From positions 13,743,693-13,807,692 of the forward strand of contig NC_051088.1 in NCBI RefSeq assembly GCF_901709675.1: a stretch of DNA of 64,000 nucleotides, read 5' to 3'. Shown piece after piece: positions 14,401-26,850 of this stretch. Source of the DNA: Syngnathus acus. Taxonomy: Eukaryota > Chordata > Actinopteri > Syngnathiformes > Syngnathidae. Every line of letters starts with the position of its first letter. Positions within the stretch are counted from its first letter, which is position 1. Both the position numbers and the translations under genes were made by a program. Below the pieces are notes generated by a model that saw only the letters and a program-made list of their open reading frames with translations, was not told where the DNA came from and did no database searches.

Positions 14401-14758
14401 CACACTGCACAGTTGACTTTTTTTAGTACAATATTTGACAGCGCTAAGCACAGAATACATTGGCCAAGGATGATGTAAATATTATTAACACTGCACCTAG
14501 AAGTAAACATTATTTTCACATTATTTCTTTATTTCAACTGGTTGTTCATACATCTATGTTCTTGTAAAAGAACCATGGACTGTTTGCATTATCCTCAAGT
14601 AGAACTCTTGTAGTCTTATGTCTTTCCTTGCTTTAAGCTAATACACGCTTATTAAATGGGTTCCTCACAGGGAGGTGTGTGGCTTCAAGAAGGCCTGCTC
14701 TGTTCTTTTTACTTATTTTCCATTGTAAAAATCCAGACCTGTAATATGCCTTTTACAT

Positions 14759-14792
14759 GCCCCCCCCCCCCCCCCCCCCCACACACACACAT
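14759..14792. repeat. Poly-C tract (about 21) joined to (CA)n
   Basis: A homopolymer of about 21 C followed by a short CA run. Similar C-tract plus CA junctions recur at 34645-34676 and, shorter, near 14047. Such tracts are prone to length errors in sequencing. Confidence 0.9.
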
Positions 14793-14956
14793 AAATACAT
14801 TTACAGAGCCAAAGTTGAGGTAAATGTTACCAGATGCAGCTCGGTGAGGCAGCAGCTTCAACTCTGCCTGAACCCGTCTATTACGTGACCACCACCTCAA
14901 CTTGGTTCACCCCTGTCCTGCCTTTTTCTCTGCTGCCACTATTGCTCTGCCCCAGC

Positions 14957-15006
14957 CACGCACGCACGCACACACACGCACACACACGCACACACACGCA
15001 CGCACG
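14957..15006. repeat. (CGCA)/(CACA) microsatellite
   Basis: Interspersed CGCA and CACA units over about 50 bp. Confidence 0.9.
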
Positions 15007-15242
15007 TAATCATCTCCTTCCAGTAGATCCGCTCTTCAGTGCCAGCAACATCACTCATTTCAGCATAGCCTGATAGCCCCTCCAAGGTCCGCTACACCCA
15101 CGTCGTCACCATGATTTGGAGCAGCGTGGCGGGCCAAGTGAATAGCATCTGACCGACGACCTTTTTTGCTTCTCTTCCAAAGTCACATTGTGCTGTGATA
15201 TTACAGTTATGTTTATCACTCATCCAATATATTTATATTCTA

Positions 15243-15267
15243 TAGATAGATAGATAGATAGATAGAT
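15243..15267. repeat. (TAGA)n microsatellite
   Basis: Six tandem tetranucleotide units. Confidence 0.95.
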
Positions 15268-16059
15268 ACGGAGCAGGTTCCTGGGAATTTCTCCGTGACA
15301 TACACGTGACTAAGGAGATTTTCACATGACGTACAGACAGGACAGTGGATTAGGCTCGTGGATGAGGACACAGCACAGTTGCTGTCTTACCTTCACTATG
15401 CAAGACTGTAAAGCTGGCTAGGTAGCATAGAGAGCTAATTTGTTAGATCAACTTTCCTTTGCCAGCACTCTACGCCACTTTCGTTCTCACATTCTCACAA
15501 TAAACTGTTAGTCCTGTGAGGTCTGAGACGTATAGTAAACAACAGTGACTGTCTCTATGAAGAGATGGGGAAGGAGTAGAATATTAATATTTATTTGATG
15601 CAGAATGAGGAAAAAGATGGAGTGGTGTTCTCTGGGGTCTTTTTAACAGCCATTGTTTGGGTTTCTCATGGTGATAAATTGAATTTGGGATTACTTCTGT
15701 CCTTCCATCCTTTGTAATTGGGAAAAAAGTGGAATCTACTGTAATAAAATATTTTGATTAGTTTTTAGAGCGAGATGGTTTATGTGGTCCAGACTACAAT
15801 GTGTTCAAAATTTCCGGTTAGTTTTTAAATAGAATAATCATTACAGTTTTAGATCATTGGTTTCACTGACACCAAGAGCTTGATTTATTTGTAACTTTGT
15901 ATTCAAATTTTAAATAAGACCAAATAGAATGAAAATGCTCCTCAATCGAAATAAAAAGGCTAACTCCAAATGGGGCTTCGTTCGGATTCACTTGAGCGAC
16001 ATATTCCTTTTGTGTGACTTGGAGAGCAAAAACATTCGCAGTGGGTTTGAAATATGAAG

Positions 16060-16460
16060 TATGAAGACTAATTTTCTCACAGGTTTTTTTTTCTGCTCTT
16101 GAATGCCGTGCTACTTGAGATGATACAGATGAATAAGGGGGTTTTGGATACTTGGTACATGTTCCAACAAGACTGCAAGGTCAACAAAGATTTAGCAGAG
16201 TGATGTTTTGGTTCTTGAATAATGGTGAGTGAGATAGAGAGGTCCCCTTTCGTGTGCGTGAAGGTGTTAAAATTAGCTCAGCAAAATGAGGATGGTAGTT
16301 TCTAACCAGCCTTTTCCTGCTATGGTATAACAAGAACTTTGCCTTTCGCTGTACAATAATTATTATGCAAGCCATGGGTTTAAAGGAAGAAAAACCTGAC
16401 TTCAACCCTATTGAAAGCTTGTGGCACATCCTTAAAAAGATATGAGGGTGAATGGGGTTC
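16060..16460 (+). pseudogene. Decayed Tc1/mariner transposase fragment
   Basis: In one frame at about 16159 the DNA reads MFQQDCKVNKD, which matches the MFQQDNxPxH block of Tc1/mariner transposases that carries the second catalytic Asp. About 230 bp further, in a shifted frame (about 16393-16437), it reads PDFNPIESLWHILKK, matching the PDLNPIExLW block after the third acidic residue. Stops and frameshifts separate the two blocks and no terminal repeats are evident. This is an old, inactive fossil inside the ncoa3 5' intron. Confidence 0.65.
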
Positions 16461-18549
16461 TTGCTTGTTCAATAAGTGGCGTGTTGATAGCGAAGACTAT
16501 GGTACTTTAATCCAAAAAAATCTATATTTCTTTGATTGACAACATGTTAACATTTTTTGTTGCAATGCCTTTTTTTTTTTTTTTGATTTATTTTCTAAAT
16601 GTGCTTATGGACTGAGTGCTTCAGGAGGTCCTTTGTCTCAACAGCAATTAGACTGTTTAATGCATCAATTGAGGGCAGTGGCTCATGACTGGGGCCCATT
16701 TATTTACTTTTATCATTTGGACTCAATGTTTTATTACCAGGCTGCCTCTCTTTTATACAGTAGCGTATTGCATTTGTTTAAGTGGTTGTGCATAGGTATG
16801 TACAGAGCCATGTGAGATGCCAGAATTCTCCCAGCGGTCATAGTTTTTATTTATTTGATTGCCCAACCTAACGTAATAGTAAATAATTAAAGCAGTCACT
16901 GCCTCCCTAACCCACGGAGGCTTGCAATATCCACATTTGAGAAAACAAAGGGGGTGTGCAGGCAGACTGAAGGTTGAAAAAAAAAAAGGTCTTAATGGAA
17001 GGCAAAGTGAGTAAACATCAATCCGAAAGAGACAGAGGAGAGAAAACTGAGCAGCGGGGCAGAGCAAAAAAGAAAACAAGCCATTAATTATTTACTTGCG
17101 GGTTGACCTTTAGCTCCGGCCACTTGTGTTAAGCAGAGAACAGTGTTGCGTTGAGTATTGTCACGTTAGGAGACTGTCACATGATCTTACTGAGTGAGTC
17201 ACATTCTCGTCCAGAGCCGACCTATTAAAAAAAGATTACTTTATTATTCAAATAAAAACCTTAAGACCCCATGAAGTCATTTTCGTGATGTGCGTCCAAA
17301 AGCATTGTTCTAAAATGCATCATCTTATCCACTTGAACACAACCTCAGTGGTGTCCTACAAGTCGACCGCCGTCGATTGCTTTGGAGTTTTTTTTTTTTT
17401 TTTTTACCTCATTGGTGGCATCCACACTGAGGAGGGAGGGCGTAAGAGAGAGCGCACATAGCTTCACAGTACCATCTTCTCTGCCAATTTGCTATCACAC
17501 CTTCTCTTTGACTTTGTAAGAATAAAGCCTGATCTCATCGGACTGTATAGCTCACAAATGGAGGGGGAGGTGACAAAGTCACTGCAGTGTGTGCGTACTG
17601 TGTCTGTGGTAAGATCATTCACGGCAAGTAAAAGACTCAGAACGTTTATTGGATTTAAAAGGCAGACTTTCTTTACTGGGAATAATCTCAGTTTAGATGG
17701 AAGGCATTTTTGAAACTCAAAGATGAAAAGGAGGACTTGCGCAGGAAACTAACATAGATAAAGGTAAGACAATGAAATGTTTTAAATTTGACCTACAGTC
17801 AAGATGTATGTCCCAAACATGCCCACAATTGGGAAAATTTTCAGCCTTTTGCGCGATGCCATAGTCTCGAGTTGGTTCTCAGTGTGCTCTGATTTTTCTG
17901 TTTGTTTATTTTTAAATCCACCTCCATCATGACACTGCCTGACCTCGCAACTGGGTTGACCAATTTGTGGTCTGTATATGTGTGGCCTTAAATCACCAAA
18001 TGTAATTTTTGCAAGTGTGAAAGCTTGCACTGATGAAGCTGTCATCTTTGAAATTGTGCCCAAATGTGGCATGTTTCTGAAAAAAAAACCCAAAAGAAAC
18101 CTGAAGCAGTTTATTTCTCAACTCCTTTGAGGATGGCTGCTGATTTAGCAGTTTGGTCTTTGCACATTTTCCTGAGTTGAATTGGCGTGTGTCAACCTCA
18201 AAGTGAGCAGGTACTTGAGAAATGAGTGAGGACTATTGCTATTCACCAAACAAGCCACTTAAAATTGAAAAGTAGTGGAACTGAATCTTTACTACTGTAA
18301 AAAGATTTCATCGTCGTCCAAAACGGTTTAATATGTAGAAATCCACTTGCTGAACACACGAGTGACAACATATTCTGACATCATACGTATGCGGACAAGC
18401 TGTTGCTTCGAAGCATGCATTCAAATGTTAGTCACATTTGCCGATCCATGACAACAGCAATCTGAAAATCAAGCTGACAACAAAAAACTGTCTGAGGAGG
18501 ATGGGTGAAAAGGCCAAAGGTTCTGGTTCCAGGGGGCCATACTGTACAT

Positions 18550-18742
18550 CAGGGGTCTTCAATACTGGTCCTTGGGCTTCAGTGTTATATGTTTACCTGC
18601 TGTAACACATCTAATTGAAATGATCAGCGAGGTATTCAGAAACAAAATAATGATCTTGATCATTTGAATCAAGTATGTTGAAGTGGGGAGACATACAAAA
18701 CATGCAGGACGCGGGACCCCGTGGACCAGGATTGACGACCCG
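18550..18742. repeat. hAT-type MITE with CAGGGGTCTTCAA ends
   Basis: Begins CAGGGGTCTTCAATACTGG and ends with the inverted counterpart GACCAGGATTGACGACCCG. The interior includes TGTAACACATCTAATTGAAATG, typical of a family dispersed in fish genomes. About 193 bp, non-coding. Confidence 0.65.
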
Positions 18743-20269
18743 TCCTCGACATTGTTCTAGCTCTAACGGACTATCCATTTATAGTTTAGACAGTAAACTG
18801 GACCAATCAACATATGGTAGCCTACAGAAACTGGCCGACCTTTTTCCCTAGAGTGGGTGCCCCATTGGTCCAGTGGCAGTTCACTGAGCCACTTAGGATA
18901 TAGTACAGTCCGTCACCCCGCTGCTAGTTTCATAGTCTTGAAGCGATAAGAATGTGTAACAATCGTGAGTGTAAAGAAACTGAAGAATCTTATCCGAAAT
19001 ACTTCGAAATGTGCAAAAATCACAAATATGTTTGTCAGAGAAGCTGCTTTAGCCTCCACTACTGTAACAACAGCAAGTTGAACAGCTGAATGGTTAATAC
19101 AGCAGCAGGCAAATGATGAGCAGACACAGACATTGCAGGCTTTCAAAAGTACAGGACAGAGTGACCGGCAAAATGTAACTGCCGCTAAGCAGATTGTAAC
19201 ATTTGGATAATCGAGGGCGCCACTTTGAGTTAATGGAAGTAATGTTATCTAACATTCGCTAAATGTTTGTTTAAAAAAAAAAAAGTTTGTAAAACATAAA
19301 TAAATCACTCCGCTAATGATGAGACTGTGTTTTTTTTTGTCTCAACCCAGCCGAGTCCCAGTGACATTCAGTCATCCTATCTTCATTCCACCTCATTCCC
19401 TTAGCGCAAGCATAAAAGGGGTCACTTGACTTGAAGCCGGAAGGACCGATGCCTGAGCGCTAGCTGTGTCATAATCGTTATCATCATTACCTAAAATGTG
19501 TTCAATAAAATGGAGGACGTAGCTCAACTTTACGACTTAAAAAAAAAAAAAAAAGAATATTGCTTGCAAGATGTCTGTGTCAAATGCAAGCTATAATTTA
19601 CGTCGACATCACATCATCGTCCTCAACTGAGGTCTTGTTGGACATTTAGCAGCAACGGTAGCACTAGGGGTAGCTCTGTACACCTACGTTTGAACACCCC
19701 ACACCCCAGAAATTTTATTTGACACCAAGTCCACAAATGATCCGGCATATTTGCACCCTAGCAATGAGATTACTAATATTCTCAAAATGCCCGAGGCAGT
19801 CTTCTCATCTCAAAATTGTTTAGACGATTTGATAGCATTGGAGGTAGACCATTCTGATGGCATTATTAATGTGGAACTGGTTCTAAGTTGCAACCGGTTC
19901 TCTGTTGGTAACAATTCTACAGTCCTCTGCGTTTAGCTGAACAGGTATTAAGAGCAGCGTAAACCCGCAGGGGCAAAAACATTGATATCACAAAAAAATA
20001 TGACTGGTATAAAAACAACAACATGCATTCTTACTACATTAGTGCTTAAGTAACAAAACACTGATTCCTATGAATGCTGCTCAAATGACTCTTCAGGTGA
20101 GCAAAATATTTGTAAGCCCTGAGAATAATAACGTTCACAAATCACTACATAACCAGGTAAAAATTAAACATGTGCTCCTGTAAATATTTTTTCAGAACCG
20201 CTTTTGTTTTTGAAATATTTTCAAGCAGTCTTTATATAAATAAAAACCATTCTTGAAGACCTCTTTAAT

Positions 20270-20386
20270 GTATTATTTTGGTTACTTTGGCAAATCATGA
20301 CTAGCATGTTGAAGGGACACATAAAATGATGTTGCCGGGTCAGGTCTGGTCCCCGGGCCTTGAGTTTGACACCTGCGTTATAGACA
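20270..20386. repeat. Truncated hAT-type MITE end
   Basis: Ends GGCCTTGAGTTTGACACCTG, preceded by ACATAAAATGATGTTGCCGG. The same end occurs at 54100-54178. No matching opposite terminus lies nearby, so this is a one-ended remnant. Confidence 0.55.
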
Positions 20387-21869
20387 TTGTTGGTGATCCC
20401 GCTTCCACATGACAATGACATATTTTAGTCATTGAAAGCTGGTCTGCCACCAACACGAATTTGAAGCTGTTCAGTTCTGTTCCGACCAGGGGGTGACTGC
20501 TCCCCTTTGAGCATTTGTCGTGACAGACTTCATTTGCACAAAGAAGAGAAATACAGCCTGTGGAGTTAAGAGGGAGGGCAGCTTGTTGCGATGAGATTGT
20601 GGTCCCATGACAAACAATGTGCACTATTTGTTTTTGGTGCAGAGAGTTTCTGTTTACCCACAAAACAAACAGGATAAGGTCCCGGAGAAAGGTTAAGGAC
20701 GTGTTTTAGGGGAAGATTACATTTCACTGATGGGATAGCTTTGTGGTTGTAGTGTCACAAGGGGATTTGAGTGAGCAGTAGAATGCACAGGGCACTTGAG
20801 ATTGTTGCATCACAAGTGCTCAGTGTGTAACTTTAAACCTCGATGGGCCTCTTGCCCAAGGAAATAAAAGAGGTAACTTTCCTCTTTATAAAATGATGTT
20901 AACTGTCTTTTTTTTGTATATATATAAAATTCGCTCTATAAGATGCTGCCCCCCACTTTTGTACATAGCATGATGTTGGCCCATAGAGTGACAAAGGTGG
21001 CACTAGTTTTTGAAATGTGGGAGGAAGCGGGTGGAACTTGAGAAAACACTGTGCTGCCTTGGGAGATGTAATTTGTCATGCATGCAAACTGATACTTCTG
21101 ATCATCTGATAATCAGCAAACAGACTTCTCCCTATAATCTCAACACGTGTTGGACATTGATCACACGTCACAGAGCTTCCCCGCCCGTCCCTTTTCGCTC
21201 TGTGTGAAGGAAGCAGCCAGTTGTACAGTTGATGGCAGAATTGAACAACAGGGGAGCATAGTCCGTGTCTGTGCCTGTTAATTAATCACACATATGCACA
21301 ATGATGTGGTGGAGAGGCTATTGAAAATTCACTCACACACACACACACACACCAAGTCTCTTTAAAGGCCCAAAGCATTTCCACTCGACAGCAGCCATGC
21401 CGACTCTCTGCTCGCTTACTTTGCAGAGTTGCCCCTCCCCTCTCTGATGCTGTGATCAAACTGCAGCCTCTCCCCCTTCGGAGACACGCATGCTCCGTTT
21501 ACATGCCCACACACATGCACACACATGTACCCGCTGCTGACCACGCTGGTATTAAGCAGGGTGAGCCACCGTAGTTGGTTGGTGAGAATAGTAATTTTTT
21601 CGGAATCATTCCAAATACATAATTCAATAGGTGAACAAAACAATTGAGTTGGAGTCTCAATATTGTTAGTAGATCTTCTCTGCGAGGGTCAAAGTTGTCT
21701 ACACAGCCGTAGCCTCAATCTGATTGGCTGCGGAAAGGTGAAATTAAAACCATGGTAAACTTTTGACCTCACTAGGAGCAAGCTGAGGAACGCCCATCGC
21801 TTTAGCGAGCGCTCCTTCCCTCCCATTGCCTTCCTTTGCTCCTCCCTATGCCACCATTCATATCCAGTT

Positions 21870-22260
21870 ATTCCACCATTTACGCAGCTTTTTTGCTTCC
21901 TTGCAGTCCAAAGCATCGCTACTCCCCCCCCCCTCCCGCAAACCACCGCCATGCTCCAGCTGTATTTCGCTGTTTCTTTATCCCCAATGAATTTGCCTTG
22001 CTGCATATAGTCTACTGAGGAGGGAGGGAGGGAGGGAGGAAGGGAGGGAGGGAGCACTGAGCAGGAAAAGGCTGAGGGGGAGGGTATAGAGAGGGAGGAG
22101 ACAGGCAGAGAGGGGGATGGGAGTAGAGACTGAGGGAGCAAAGCAGCAGAGGAAGCGATGGGGAGAGAAGAGCAGGAAGGAATGTTCTTGAACGTGTGCC
22201 ATACTCTCTCCCCCTTTCTCTCACTCTCTCTCTCTCTCTCCCTCCCTCTACCCCTCTCTC
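21870..22260. repeat. Polypurine/polypyrimidine low-complexity block
   Basis: Strand-asymmetric sequence. A poly-C run lies near 21925-21934, a (GGGA)n-type purine tract at 22017-22053, more GGGAG/GGAGA text to about 22180, then (CT)n at about 22206-22256. The GGGA tract holds well over four G3 runs with one-base loops, so it could form a G-quadruplex or triplex. Open frames on the - strand here are Ser/Pro/Leu-rich artefacts. Confidence 0.8.
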
Positions 22261-22307
22261 AGGCACCCACTGCTCCACAGTAAAGAAAATCTGAAGAGGA
22301 GCGAATG

Positions 22308-22315
22308 TATAAATA
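22308..22315 (+). promoter_or_regulatory. TATAAATA box, candidate internal promoter
   Basis: TATAAATAGAG is followed by GC-rich sequence (GCCGC, GGGGCGGG) and is preceded by the polypurine block. Distance and context fit a core promoter with a start near 22340. It lies in the ncoa3 5' intron, so it could drive an alternative ncoa3 first exon or a non-coding transcript. No downstream exon is proven. Confidence 0.3.
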
Positions 22316-25300
22316 GAGCCTGCAACCGCCGCTTTGACGGCTGAGCAGTGGGGCGGGAAGAGCCCATTCTTTCTGCTGATCGTTTCTCTCATTACACATC
22401 AAACGCCTTGGATGGGGCTCTGCCTTGTGTGTATGATATCTTGAGCAGCTCTTTGCTTTAAGTGCAAATGCTCTATTAAAGAAGCCCCTCTTGTCTTCTT
22501 GTTCTCCACATGCACATTTGTCAAAATAGCTGTCTTTATTGTTTTGGATTTGGATTAAATGCAGTGATGAGGGGACGAGAACTAGTCGACTGGGATGAAG
22601 AGGGTGCTGGAGGGCGAGACAGTGGGTTAAGAGGTGAGCCAGTGGATGTTACTGAGTTAAGCAGACTGAGCTAGTGGGATGGGGGGAGGGGGTTACAGTG
22701 GAGGCTGAGACACCTGCTTGAGCGCATGAGAGCTGAGCAGCGCTGCTCCTCTGCCTCCCACCACACACCGGGGGCGCCATATGGCCTCGTAATGTATGGA
22801 GTGCTCGACAATTTAGGAGGACTGTCTCGTCCCTCGCTACCTTCCTCTTCCTCCCACCTCACTCCTCTGGACTCGGCCAGCTAATTACTTCAACCAGGAA
22901 AGAGCCGATTAGATCCACACAGGCACTCACTCCCATTAGGTGAGGGCCGTGCAGTGCACTCTCTAATGGCCTTCTCCTGCTCTATTTTTTTAATATTTTA
23001 AACAACCGTGGAATTGATGATTTACTCTGTAGTGGAGTCTGAGTTTACAACCAGTGCGGCAAGGTAGCACGTGCAACATGATTTCTGAGCAGGAAGTATT
23101 TAGTATGTGTATGCATCATGGAGTGGTGACTGACACACGGGGGTGCTTGGGGGGGGGGATCGTTCACATGTTGCCATGCAGTTTCCCCGCCTGGTTGCCA
23201 TGTGCTTTTCGTCTGTAGGAGTGATGGATAGCAGACAGGCAGGTAATGTGATTTAGATGTGCCACTAAGAGTGTGTGTGTGTGCGTGCGTGCGTGTAGCC
23301 GTATCTGTGTGTGTTCCGGAGCATCTTCTTGTATTTCTCCCCCCTCTCTTCTGCAATCACTCCCACCATACATCACCCCTTTTTTCCTAGAGACTGTGCG
23401 TTTTTAGCTCGTTTAGCAAATAAGAGGAACAAAACAAGAGGTTCTTGTGTTTATTTGGTGAATTTGCCAAAAGAAAGAGTGAAGAAGTAACAAGTACTGT
23501 AGACATATGGTTTTGTGGTTTCTCGCTAAAACTGCACCAATGGGGTATTGTGGACCCATGTCAAATCCCCACTCGAATGTCTGACGGATTTTTTTCCCCT
23601 TTCACTCTCTCAGAAATACGATCAGTGAAAAATAGTGTTCCTTTCCCCGCACACCTTGAGTAGTCCTTCACTTTAAATTTTGACACACTGTTCCCTGACC
23701 GTAATGACTCTGGCTGCATCAATACCGATATTGGGTATCAGTGCGTGTAAAAATTCAGTAAGCCAGTAGAAAAATCTCGATTGGTAACTAGCAGCTAAGC
23801 AGGATGGTGTGATTTTGTCAGTTGCCTTTGTTTGCTCGATGGTAGCGGAGGAGAGAATGAAGATGATGACAATATTTTAAAGACAACCTGGTGTCTTTCG
23901 GGGTGAGCCGAAGGTGGCGGCCGAGAACATGAGCTGAGCAGTCTTTATCTTATCAGGCTCGTTTCCCCGAGTTCTGCGTACTGTCTTTAGAAAGCTTCAT
24001 TTCCGCCATGAGGCGTCCTCACGTGGCATAATGAGTCGCTCCAGGAAGACTTGCTGTTGTTGTTGAGAACATGCACTTTGATGCCTGGCAAGTGTGACTC
24101 AAATGTGAGATTAAAGTTCAGCTAAGGGTTTTAACATAATCACTTTTGGCAGCCCTCGTTTAGTGTACTACTGTGCTGTTGACTTTTTTCAAAGTATTAG
24201 ACAAAATGGCTGCCGAGGTTTGTCACATTCTGTTTTAATGTATGCAGTTGTTCATAAGTTGAGACATTTCAGGTCAAATAAAAGGAGACGCAGCAGATGT
24301 GTTGCAAAATTACGTGAGTGCTTTTCACTCGCCAGAAACGGGAAGTCAACCAGAAGTCTGCCTCACACAAACCACTCCGTCCCGAACACACCCCTCAACT
24401 ATTGGTTCCATGGGGGCAGTTGTCACCACAGTAGGTCGTCCAATACTGTAACTTACCTTTAGAGCAAAGTCGAAGTGCATACGTAGACAGAAGAGAAGGA
24501 GGAGGAGGAGGAAGAAGGAGAAATTATTGTTGGTAACAGGCAGAGTTGTCTGTCATCAGAGAGCTCATCGCTGGGGATTTCTTAATTTTGATGGATTCCT
24601 AGAAGAGTGCTGAGTTCAGGTGAGGCTGCTGAGGTGGCATTGTAGAAGATTTGCTTATTGTCACTCATCTTCTTGTGAATTAAGCCTAAAGTAAATAGTT
24701 TTAGAGTGTATATGGTCAAAGATCCATTGTAACCGGGCTGGCAGTGAACGAGTTCATCGCAGGTCGCAAGATGGCCAACTGGTCTTCTTCTCATCAGGGA
24801 TGAGTTTTGGAAAAGCGTGTTTGGAGCAATGTTTTCATCTCCCAAAGTCCAATTGTGTATTTTTCAGTGACCCTCTAAAGCAAATGTGTATTACCTTTAC
24901 TTAGCGAGCTTTTTTAGGTTGACGCTGATAAGGGTGGTCCTGCTCCCCCTCCAACCACCACTAGTCGTGTTTATTGTTTCTTTATCTTGGTCTGCCATTT
25001 GTTTGTTTTTTAGTTTTTCGTAGAACTGCACTCATCCTCTCGGTTTAAGTGCTTGTTGTGTTTTGCGTCCCTCGAATGAAGCCATAAAGGCATTTTATTT
25101 GGTTCATTTTCTGAGTCCACTATTTGATATTAACTGGTAAATGTTGGCATTGCAACTTTGGTTTCCTTTACCTTCTTGGAAAGAGTGAGTCATGCAAGCA
25201 CCTATTTCCTGTTTTGAAAATGCAAATGTAGGTGATGTCGGCCCACAGCAGAGACACACTAACTGCCTGGATGAGATTCACAGTTCAGCAAGTCATGCGC

Positions 25301-25896
25301 TTTGCTTCTACTCTTTCTCCTCAACCCTCATTTGGAAGTGTGAGGTTGTGCGCTGTGATTGCAGTAATTGGTCTCTAAAGATGGAAAGTTGTCACTCAAC
25401 TTGAGAGCTCGTTGTTTCTAATGATTGCTCCTCAGTGTGACATTTTTAACTTCAACAAGCACAATTTTAAAGCTTAGTTTAGCGGAGCTCCTCCTCTTTG
25501 CTGCCCACTAGGTTGCTCGTAGACATAAGCTAGGAGTTAGTGTTTGTGTTTTTTTTTGTCGGATTTGTTTAAGCGCAGGCAAAGAGCCAAAATGTGGCTC
25601 AGTTCCTGTTTTACTCCAGTGTCATCGCTCGATTTGTTGGCTCGAAGCACGCACAATACATTCTCCCTGAGTACACGCAGATTTGTACACATCTGTGTGT
25701 GCTGTGTTGTATTGTATCAGGAAACACCCTAAAACGCAAGTTTTGCTTTTCTTCTTGCTCATCACAGAGGATAGACAGTAAATCAATGAGACATGTTGTG
25801 TTGAAATACACTGAACAGCAATGTTGAGATATTTGCTCAGATTAAAAAAAACTAACAAATAAGATTGAATTTACGTTTGGTTAAATAACTTTAGAA

Positions 25897-26231
25897 CAGT
25901 GGTTCTTAACCTGGGTTTGATCGAACCTTAGGGGTTCGGTGACTCCACTGCGGAGGTCCGAACACACCTGATTTATTGTGTAAATTCGTGATGACGCATA
26001 TCTGCAACAGCAGAAGTCACACTGATTTGCAGTTATGCAATTTGTTGTGAGTTCATGCATTGTGTTGGTTTTGTTCTCGATCATGGACGGCTCATTTTGT
26101 GCACTAGTCAAAAACATGTATGTCTTGAATTTGAAAAATTCTTTCTTTATTTTTTAACTAAAGCGAGGTTCGGTGAATGCACATATGAAACTGGTGTGGT
26201 TCGGTACTTCCAACAAGGTTAAGAGCCACTG
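25897..26231. mobile_element. hAT-superfamily MITE with target-site duplication
   Basis: Terminal inverted repeats CAGTGGTTCTTAACCT and AGGTTAAGAGCCACTG bound a 335-bp non-coding element. The flanking 8-mers are CTTTAGAA (25889-25896) and TTTTAGAA (26232-26239), identical at 7 of 8 positions, which is the 8-bp duplication expected of hAT transposition. A partial copy in inverted orientation lies at 56098-56325. Confidence 0.85.
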
Positions 26232-26639
26232 TTTTAGAAGAAAAGAATGTTTTAATGTGGATTTATTTTTTAACTGTGCACACCATGTGTTTCACTCAAT
26301 TATAATTAATAGTGTTGTAAATATCAGTGTTATGATGTACTCACAGAACTGATTAAGTTCATAACTTGAGGCTCCGCTGTTGTTTTGATTTAACATAGGT
26401 AGGAAGCACATGGCCAAATTGCACGTCCTCCTGTATGTATATTTTTCATTGAATCAGGATTCCCCATAATTTAGATAAAGTAGCTCATTAAAAAAAAGAG
26501 AGAGACAAACAATGTTATTAGAAAGGGCGACATCTGTTCTTTAGCTAAAAATCAGCATTTTATTCCTCCTGTTACTCGTGTAATGTTCAGAGTTTAGCTA
26601 AAGGCACTTAACACTAATTAGACCGCCTCTATAAAGTCT

Positions 26640-26850
26640 GGCTATATCTCCCATCTTTGTCAACAAAAGGTGATTAAAGATCTCAAGTGAATCTTGGGAG
26701 CATCACCGATTTATAACTTTAGTTTGTTGCACTGTAGATGTTTCAAGTGAAATTTAATCAGGTTTGATTAAGGGCTTTACATGGATTTGAATTTAATAAG
26801 AGGATTCAATATAGGATTAAGATTCAATCAAAAGCTAGCGTGGCCTTTTC
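26640..26850. promoter_or_regulatory. Candidate regulatory element rich in GATTA/TAATC motifs
   Basis: Within about 200 bp there are at least five GATTA or TAATC cores (GTGATTAAAG, TTTAATCAGG, TTTGATTAAGG, AGGATTAAG) plus CAACAAAAGG and CAATCAAAAG. These resemble homeodomain, SOX and TCF/LEF sites. The stretch is not repetitive or coding. Function is inferred only from motif density. Confidence 0.25.

Noticed and set aside
21689-22392. Several - strand frames of 74-150 codons
   Set aside because: Ser/Pro/Leu-rich translations of a low-complexity purine/pyrimidine block.
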